In this document: piece after piece, positions 59,259 through 64,000 of the stretch
How the letters are laid out: every line of letters starts with the position of its first letter
Numbering within the stretch: the first letter of the stretch is position 1
Assembly: GCA_902825875.1 (NCBI GenBank)
Contig: CADECP010000001.1
Location: 62,001 to 126,000, forward strand
From: an uncultured Acidobacteriota bacterium
GTDB taxonomy: Bacteria > Acidobacteriota > Blastocatellia > RBC074
Reading direction: 5' to 3'
Length of the DNA stretch: 64,000 bases
Notes under the pieces: generated by a model
Database searches by the model: none
Seen by the model: only the letters and a program-made list of their open reading frames with translations
What the model was told of the DNA's origin: nothing
Translations under genes and position numbers: made by a program

Positions 59259-59667
59259 TGAAGCAAGTCGCATCGCGCGCAAATTTGCTCCGCCTGACGC
59301 GCCGCCTGTTGGCCAAGCGTCACTTGGTGGCGTTCATGAGAAGACTGAATCGCTAGGCAAACAAACCATAGAAGGCGTCGAAGCCGAAGGCGTCCGCACT
59401 ACGGTGACCATTCCCGTCGGCCAGATCGGCAATGATCGCCCCATTGAAATTGTTTCCGAACGATGGGAAGCAACCGAATTGAAAGTCATAGTGCTAAGCA
59501 AACACAAAGACCCTAGACTGAGTGAAGTGATTTATAAACTGACAAACATTCAGCGCAACGAACAACTCAGGTCGCTGTTTGAAGTGCCAGCAGGTTACAG
59601 AACCGTCGAAGGCGGCCCGATGGGAGGCCCGCCGATAAGAGGCGGCAGACGGCCCGGCGGTTTTTGA
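59198..59667 (+). pseudogene. C-terminal fragment of a secreted protein, fused to sigma remnant
   Basis: In the frame that is open from 59173, the sequence PKIVFIYDPIVGVNYMLDE through ESLGKQTIEGVEAEGVRTT and IPVGQIGNDRPIEIVSERW matches a kind of secreted protein I know from acidobacteria, which ends in a Gly/Pro/Arg tail. The N-terminal half and signal peptide are missing, and the upstream sequence is the sigma remnant. It is therefore read as a broken gene. Confidence 0.75.
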
Positions 59668-59991
59668 AGTTCTGACAACAGAAAAGCAAGCTTGCGTTTT
59701 TGCCAATCGTTGAGACGCGCAATCAATCTTCCCCCAATTCTTGATTGATTGCGTGATTCAGCGTTCGGCATTTTTGACTTTGGCAGACTTGGAGTGGAAC
59801 GGGGAAGCCTTGGCGAACCATCGCAAAAAACTTTTTGAATTCGTGGAACTCAAACTTGGTGTCGTTGCCATTGCCGATGAAGAACGAAAACAACTGAGAG
59901 TAAACAATCATCGTTGCTCGTCATCAGTGCGGATGCTGCGGTGTGCTCTCAAAGAAAAATCATCAATCCATTACATCGTAAGGAGGCAGAA
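59668..59991. other. 324-bp gap with terminator-like hairpin
   Basis: CGCAATCAAT (59718-59727) pairs with ATTGATTGCG (59744-59753) and may end the upstream remnant. The rest shows an 84-codon frame (59741-59995) with no recognisable features and the strong AAGGAGG (59980-59986) of the next gene. Nothing else was identified. Confidence 0.45.
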
Positions 59992-60624
59992 ATGAAGAAA
60001 AGCAATCTGAGTTTGAAAACCGCTCTGACGGCAGTGTTGGCGTTGTTTGTAGTTGTCGCTCTGTCGCAGGTTTCGTTTGCGCAGCGTCCAGGTGGCGGAG
60101 GCCCGCCAGCCGGTGTGCAGCCGGACGTGCTGGCCGGATTGAAGCATGCTTTGGAAGATGCAGGTGCGCCGGATTTGAGCACCCAGCAGGAAGAGCAGTT
60201 GAAGGCGTTGATTACGCAAGCGCGAAATGCCGGCGGCCCGCCGCAAGACAACGATGCCGTAATGCAGGCTCGCAAAGCTTATGAAGCGGCGATACTGGCT
60301 GGAAACACGAATGCGGCGAACGCCGCAGCACAAACGACGGCCAATGCGATTGCGGCTGGTATGACTCAAGGCTTGCAAGCCAAAGCCAGCTTCGACGTGC
60401 AGGCGCTGGCCATTCTCAAGAGCAATCAGCAGCAATTTAACGCGCTAACGGCGCGTTTCGGCTCCAAAGGAGTTTTCCATCTGGTGGATTCCCTGATTGG
60501 CGGGCCTGGCGTAGGTCGTCCGTTCGGGGCAGGTAATCCCAACGGACAAGGCGGTCCTCCGATGGGCGGTGGTCGTCCTGGTGGAATGGGTGGAGGTCGC
60601 CCATGCGCTCCGACGCGGCCATAA
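59992..60624 (+). CDS. Exported helical Gly/Pro/Arg-tailed protein (210 aa)
   Basis: A signal peptide (about 1-29, AVLALFVVVALSQVSFAQ) precedes a helical core (about 45-160; LKHALEDAGAPDLSTQQEEQLKAL, AQTTANAIAAGMTQGL) and a Gly/Pro/Arg-rich tail. The STQQEEQLKALI pattern recalls Spy/CpxP-type periplasmic LTxxQ proteins, but identity is not claimed. AAGGAGG at 59980-59986 fixes ATG 59992. Confidence 0.8.
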   Translation: MKKSNLSLKTALTAVLALFVVVALSQVSFAQRPGGGGPPAGVQPDVLAGLKHALEDAGAPDLSTQQEEQLKALITQARNAGGPPQDNDAVMQARKAYEAAILAGNTNAANAAAQTTANAIAAGMTQGLQAKASFDVQALAILKSNQQQFNALTARFGSKGVFHLVDSLIGGPGVGRPFGAGNPNGQGGPPMGGGRPGGMGGGRPCAPTRP

Positions 60625-60778
60625 CCATTCAACCCGGCAAGTTTCATCTCACGTCAAGTTTTATCTCAACAACACCGAACACAAACCGTCGCCGATCAGC
60701 GAAGCCGCTGGCCGGATTCAATGAAGAATCAACTTCAAGGGCGGTTGTGTGTTCAATCAAGCAGGATAAGGAGAACAA

Positions 60779-61045
60779 ATGAAAAATCTGAACTGGAAAC
60801 TGTTTTTGAGTTTGGCTATGGCGGCACTGTTCACTGTCGTCGCGCAGGTTGAAACCTTTGCTCAACGCGGAGGCGGCCAGCGTCCGCCGAATGCACAACG
60901 AGGCCAGCGTCCGCCTGACGCTCAAAGAGGCCAGCGGCCAAATCGTGAAAATTCGCCGTACGCCGACAAATGGAAAAACGGTCAGCGACGACCCGAAGGC
61001 TCCAGAGGCAACGGTCGTCCTCAAGGAACATTCCCGCGCAACTAA
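60779..61045 (+). CDS. Small secreted Arg/Pro/Gln repeat protein
   Basis: A signal peptide (about 1-28) is followed by a nine-residue repeat: QRPPNAQRG, QRPPDAQRG, QRPNREN (27-nt DNA units). The protein is very basic and 88 residues long. AAGGAGA precedes ATG 60779. It follows the 210-residue secreted gene by 154 bp and may be expressed with it. Confidence 0.75.
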   Translation: MKNLNWKLFLSLAMAALFTVVAQVETFAQRGGGQRPPNAQRGQRPPDAQRGQRPNRENSPYADKWKNGQRRPEGSRGNGRPQGTFPRN

Positions 61046-61286
61046 TTCGGTTTATCGAGAATGTTTACCCAACCAGTTTTGGCGACGCTTGTCTGATAGC
61101 GAAACAGATTTTGGCCGCGCGGCAGGGAACGCGATTCATTCAGATCAACTGCTGGGCATAGGCTTTCCGTACATTCCGTTTGCTCAGGGTGACGTGTACG
61201 GTCCGATCAATGAATTGTGGGATCGAAGAACGACTCCCGGCCTGCCGATTGGCAGTCGAGGCGATGGCCGAAGGATTTCGTAAGCT

Positions 61287-61436
61287 CGGTGCGGAACCGA
61301 GAGCGGTAGCGACCGGGTTTTGCTGAGGCATATTCATAAGCCCGGTGCGGAACCGAGAGCGGTAGCGACCGGGTTTTGCTGAGGCATAATATTCCTCATC
61401 AGCAACCCAGGCGCTACCGCTTCTGGTTCCGTACCG
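61287..61436. repeat. Palindromic repeat family L, copy 3 with duplicated arm
   Basis: Two identical 45-base copies of the left arm (61287-61331 and 61343-61387, period 56), each with GAGCGGTAGCGACCGG, are followed by one right arm (61394-61436) ending GGTTCCGTACCG. The right arm ends directly at the stop codon of the peptide transporter (61437). The arm duplication is recent, as the copies are identical. Confidence 0.92.
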
Positions 61437-62954
61437 TTAGCGGACTTTGCCCATTTGTTTGCGAATGAACGGCGTCAGTGCCAGCAAAATAACTGCTGCT
61501 GCAATTGGCCAGGCTCCGGCTTTGGTGAACAAGCCAACCAGCGCGCTTTGTTCGTTTTTGAACTCGCTGGCAAAAAAGCTGGCGAAGAAATTACCGAACG
61601 AAATGGACAAAAACCACACGCCCATCATCAAGCCGGTCAATCTGGCCGGAGCAAGTTTGGTAGTCGTACTCAATCCAACCGGGCTTAAACACAATTCGCC
61701 GATGGTTTGCGACAGGTAAACTCCAACCAACCACCATGGCCCGACTTTGCTGCCGCTGACCAACAACAGAGAAGCCAACACCAACAACACCGCGCCGGCT
61801 CCGACAAATAGCAATCCAATAGAAAATTTGACTGGGCTGGAAGGCTGGCGATTGGCCATCTTCAACCACAACCACGAAAAAACCGGAGCAAGCAAGACCA
61901 GGAAAATCGAATTGACCGATTGATACCAACTGGTGGGGAATCCGTTTACTACCTGTTTTTGTAGAAACTCAGGCAGAAGGTTGTAAATCCAGGGGGCGAC
62001 GCTTCGGTCTGTGAAGCGGTCTGCAAAAAGCGTAAAGCTGCTTCCGGCTTGCTCAAACGTCGCCCAAAAGATGATCGAGAAGACAAACAACACGACGATG
62101 ACGGCCACAGGTTTTTTCTCTTCCGGTTTTAGAAAAGAAGCGAACAACCAGACTAGGAAGAGCACCAGACTGCCGACCATAATCCAGAATTTATTTTCGG
62201 TGATCCAGCTTGGCCCGAAGAACAACACGCCGACCGCCGCACTGATGACGGCCATCAACGCAGCGCCAATCAAAGCTTTGCGTTTGGTTTCTTCGCTGGT
62301 TTGTTTGGGCGGATGACCAACGTGAGCCAGCCTGTCTCTGCCCAAGTGGTACTGGATCAATCCAAGCGTCATGCCGAAGCCAGCCATTCCGAATCCCAAA
62401 TGCCAATTGATCTTTTCGCCCAGGTAGCCGCAGATCAACGGAGCAATGAATGCTCCAAGATTGATGCCCATGTAAAAAATCGAAAAACCGGCATCACGGC
62501 GTTGGTCATCGGCGCTGTAAAGTTCGCCGACAACGGCGCTGACGTTTGGCTTTAACAGCCCGGTTCCCAGCACGATCAAAATCAATCCCAGAAAGAAGCT
62601 GATGCTTGTCGGCAAGGCCATCGAAAAATGTCCAAGCGCAATCAAAACTCCGCCGTAAAAAACAGCGTTGCGAGTTCCGAGTACGTTGTCCGCGATCCAG
62701 CCGCCGGGAACCGACATCAGGTAAACCGAGCCGGTGTAAGCGCCATAAATCGTTGCCGCTACTTTTTCGTCGTAACCCATCGCTTTGGTTAAGTACAAAG
62801 TCAGCAGCGCACGCATGCCGTAATAGCTAAACCGTTCCCACATTTCCGTATAGAACAACGTAGTCAATCCGCGCGGATGCCCGCCGATTCCAGTGTTATC
62901 CTGAGTTGAATCAAACGCAGAAATCGCTCCTGAGTTGGAAGCCTGTGTCGCCAT
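61437..62954 (-). CDS. POT-family proton-coupled peptide transporter
   Basis: The 505-residue protein has about 13 to 14 membrane helices. The POT signatures are visible: [23 protein letters not shown] near residue 28, [10 protein letters not shown], and [16 protein letters not shown]. It imports di- and tripeptides, perhaps supplying D- or L-amino acids for the ald and amidohydrolase genes. It ends at repeat L3. Confidence 0.92.
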   Translation of the reverse strand: MATQASNSGAISAFDSTQDNTGIGGHPRGLTTLFYTEMWERFSYYGMRALLTLYLTKAMGYDEKVAATIYGAYTGSVYLMSVPGGWIADNVLGTRNAVFYGGVLIALGHFSMALPTSISFFLGLILIVLGTGLLKPNVSAVVGELYSADDQRRDAGFSIFYMGINLGAFIAPLICGYLGEKINWHLGFGMAGFGMTLGLIQYHLGRDRLAHVGHPPKQTSEETKRKALIGAALMAVISAAVGVLFFGPSWITENKFWIMVGSLVLFLVWLFASFLKPEEKKPVAVIVVLFVFSIIFWATFEQAGSSFTLFADRFTDRSVAPWIYNLLPEFLQKQVVNGFPTSWYQSVNSIFLVLLAPVFSWLWLKMANRQPSSPVKFSIGLLFVGAGAVLLVLASLLLVSGSKVGPWWLVGVYLSQTIGELCLSPVGLSTTTKLAPARLTGLMMGVWFLSISFGNFFASFFASEFKNEQSALVGLFTKAGAWPIAAAVILLALTPFIRKQMGKVR

Positions 62955-63039
62955 ATTCTTTTTTCTCCGAGTTGTTAAAGGTGAGTTGAAAGTACGGCGC
63001 GAAGCCTAGCACAGTGCTTTGCAAAGGCAAGCTGTCAGC

Positions 63040-64000
63040 TCAACGGCTGAAGACAAATAAGCCTTGCCCAGCGATAGTCGCAACATATTGTTTACCTTGA
63101 ATCGCGTAGCTGATTGGGTTGTTGACGATTTGATAACCGGCCATGAACTTCCACAGCACTTTTCCGGTCCGAGCATCCAGCGCGTAAAAGTAACCTTCGC
63201 TGCTGCCGCCGAAAACCAGTCCACCAGCCGTTGCCATCAACCCGGTCATCGCCGGAGCGTGCAGCCGAAACTCCCAACGCTGTTTGCCAGTCAGCGCGTC
63301 CAGAGCTTTGACCACGCCGTAAGGTTCAACGCCGGGCAAGTCGCGTCCGCCGCCGCCTTCAAACAAATCGCCTGCGTGGTAGGTCGCGTCGGCTTTGAAA
63401 AAGTATTGCGGATGATTTTCGCGCGCCAGCACGTAAAACAACTTCGTTTGCGGACTGAAACTTGGCGAATACCAGTTCGTAGCTCCGCCGAGTCCGGGAT
63501 AAACCAGCGTGCCTTCGGCGGAAGGTTCGATGTTCGGCAATTTGATCGGGCGGCCTTTGGCGTCCAAACCACTGGCCCAGGTTTGTTTGATGTAGGCCGC
63601 CCCGCGCAGGAACTCGCCGGTCGTGCGATCCAGCAGGTAATAAAAAGCATTGCGATTGGCTTGGGCAATCAACTTGCGCGGCTTGCCGTTGACGACCGCA
63701 TCAAACAACACCGGAACTTGATTCGCGTCCCAATCCCACACGTCGTGCGGAGTGAATTGAAAATGCCAGCGCAGCTTGCCTGTGTCGGCTTCCAGCGCCA
63801 GCAGACTATCTGAATAAAGGTTGTCGCCCAGCCGAGCGTCGCCGTTCCAATCTGGCGCAGGGTTGCCGGTCGTCCAATAAATCAAATTCAGTTCAGGATC
63901 GTACGAACCCGTCACCCAAGTCGGCGCTCCGCCGGTTTTCCAACTGTCGCCAGCCCAGGTTTCGTTGCCCGCTTCGCCCGGAGCCGGAACCGTCCAGAAT
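63040..64000 (-). CDS. PQQ-dependent dehydrogenase (partial, 5' end outside)
   Basis: The C-terminal part of a quinoprotein of the methanol/ethanol dehydrogenase type is present. The frame continues to the window edge through TWAGDSWKTGGAPTWVTG. It contains SYDPELNLIYWTTGNPAPDW, LALEADTGKLRWHFQFTPHDVWDWD and propeller blades such as YFYALDARTGKVLWKF. It would oxidise an alcohol or aldehyde in the periplasm; the N-terminal disulfide ring and heme domain cannot be checked here. Confidence 0.88.
   Translation of the reverse strand, partial: FWTVPAPGEAGNETWAGDSWKTGGAPTWVTGSYDPELNLIYWTTGNPAPDWNGDARLGDNLYSDSLLALEADTGKLRWHFQFTPHDVWDWDANQVPVLFDAVVNGKPRKLIAQANRNAFYYLLDRTTGEFLRGAAYIKQTWASGLDAKGRPIKLPNIEPSAEGTLVYPGLGGATNWYSPSFSPQTKLFYVLARENHPQYFFKADATYHAGDLFEGGGGRDLPGVEPYGVVKALDALTGKQRWEFRLHAPAMTGLMATAGGLVFGGSSEGYFYALDARTGKVLWKFMAGYQIVNNPISYAIQGKQYVATIAGQGLFVFSR

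Noticed and set aside
59741-59995. 84-codon frame between the sigma remnant and the secreted gene
   Set aside because: No supporting start signal or recognisable family; it overlaps the ribosome-binding site and start of the next gene.

Overview
This 64 kb window is chromosomal DNA from a Gram-negative bacterium, most likely an acidobacterium close to the Blastocatellia. That placement is an inference. It rests on a large Oar/carboxypeptidase-regulatory TonB-type receptor, a split ATP synthase locus (atpD-atpC alone), adjacent transaldolase and glucose-6-phosphate isomerase genes, DUF362 and acetyl-xylan-esterase-like secreted enzymes, and an acidobacterial-looking sigma factor fused to a secreted protein fragment. 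Most genes look like ordinary single-copy chromosomal genes. No CRISPR array, integrase, transposase or rRNA was seen.

Layout. 0.1-8.4 kb (+): tRNA-Gln, prs, rplY/ctc, pth, rpsF, rpsR, rplI, a subtilase with a small propeptide/inhibitor-like partner, dnaB and alr. 8.4-15.4 kb (-): a 1762-residue secreted PKD/NHL/IPT/Ig protein, then a membrane protein with a conserved N-terminal module. A second, diverged copy of the alr 3' end lies between these two, as if this segment had been inserted. 15.7-21.6 kb (+): the TonB-type receptor, a 64-residue double-glycine peptide and a single-domain Clp-type ATPase. 21.6-30.5 kb (-): an esterase, pgi, tal, a PfkB sugar kinase, an HNH nuclease with partner, and a TIR protein with a decayed FGE-like tail. 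30.8-39.3 kb (+): atpD-atpC and a full tolQ-tolR-tolA/tonB-tolB-pal-cpoB operon. 39.4-43 kb (-): an FHA-GAF-adenylate cyclase next to a metallo-beta-lactamase-type cyclic-nucleotide phosphodiesterase, a TPR protein and a tetraheme cytochrome. 43.5-45.5 kb (+): a small antitoxin-like protein, a HEAT-repeat protein and an exported phosphatase. 45.6-58.7 kb (-): a sigma-54 activator, a DUF512 radical-SAM protein, an AT-rich membrane-protein pair, ald, an aldehyde dehydrogenase, a diheme cytochrome, dps, DUF362, a D-aminoacylase-like amidohydrolase and a Tat-exported RidA. 59-61 kb (+): remnants of an ECF sigma factor and of a secreted protein joined by a deletion, then two small secreted Gly/Pro/Arg-rich proteins. 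61.4-64 kb (-): a POT-family peptide transporter and the end of a PQQ dehydrogenase.

The most unusual structure is not a gene. Many short gaps inside operons hold a long imperfect palindrome whose arms are built from short, slightly varied tandem words, with different words at each site. At least ten such elements are present, including one or more at every non-overlapping junction of the tol-pal operon and one filling the atpD-atpC gap. A separate palindromic family with a shared core (GAGCGGTAGCGACCGG) occurs at three loci, once with a duplicated arm. Other points of interest are the subtilase/propeptide pair, the double-glycine peptide ending in a half dockerin loop, the duplicated alr 3' end and the paired cAMP synthesis/hydrolysis genes.
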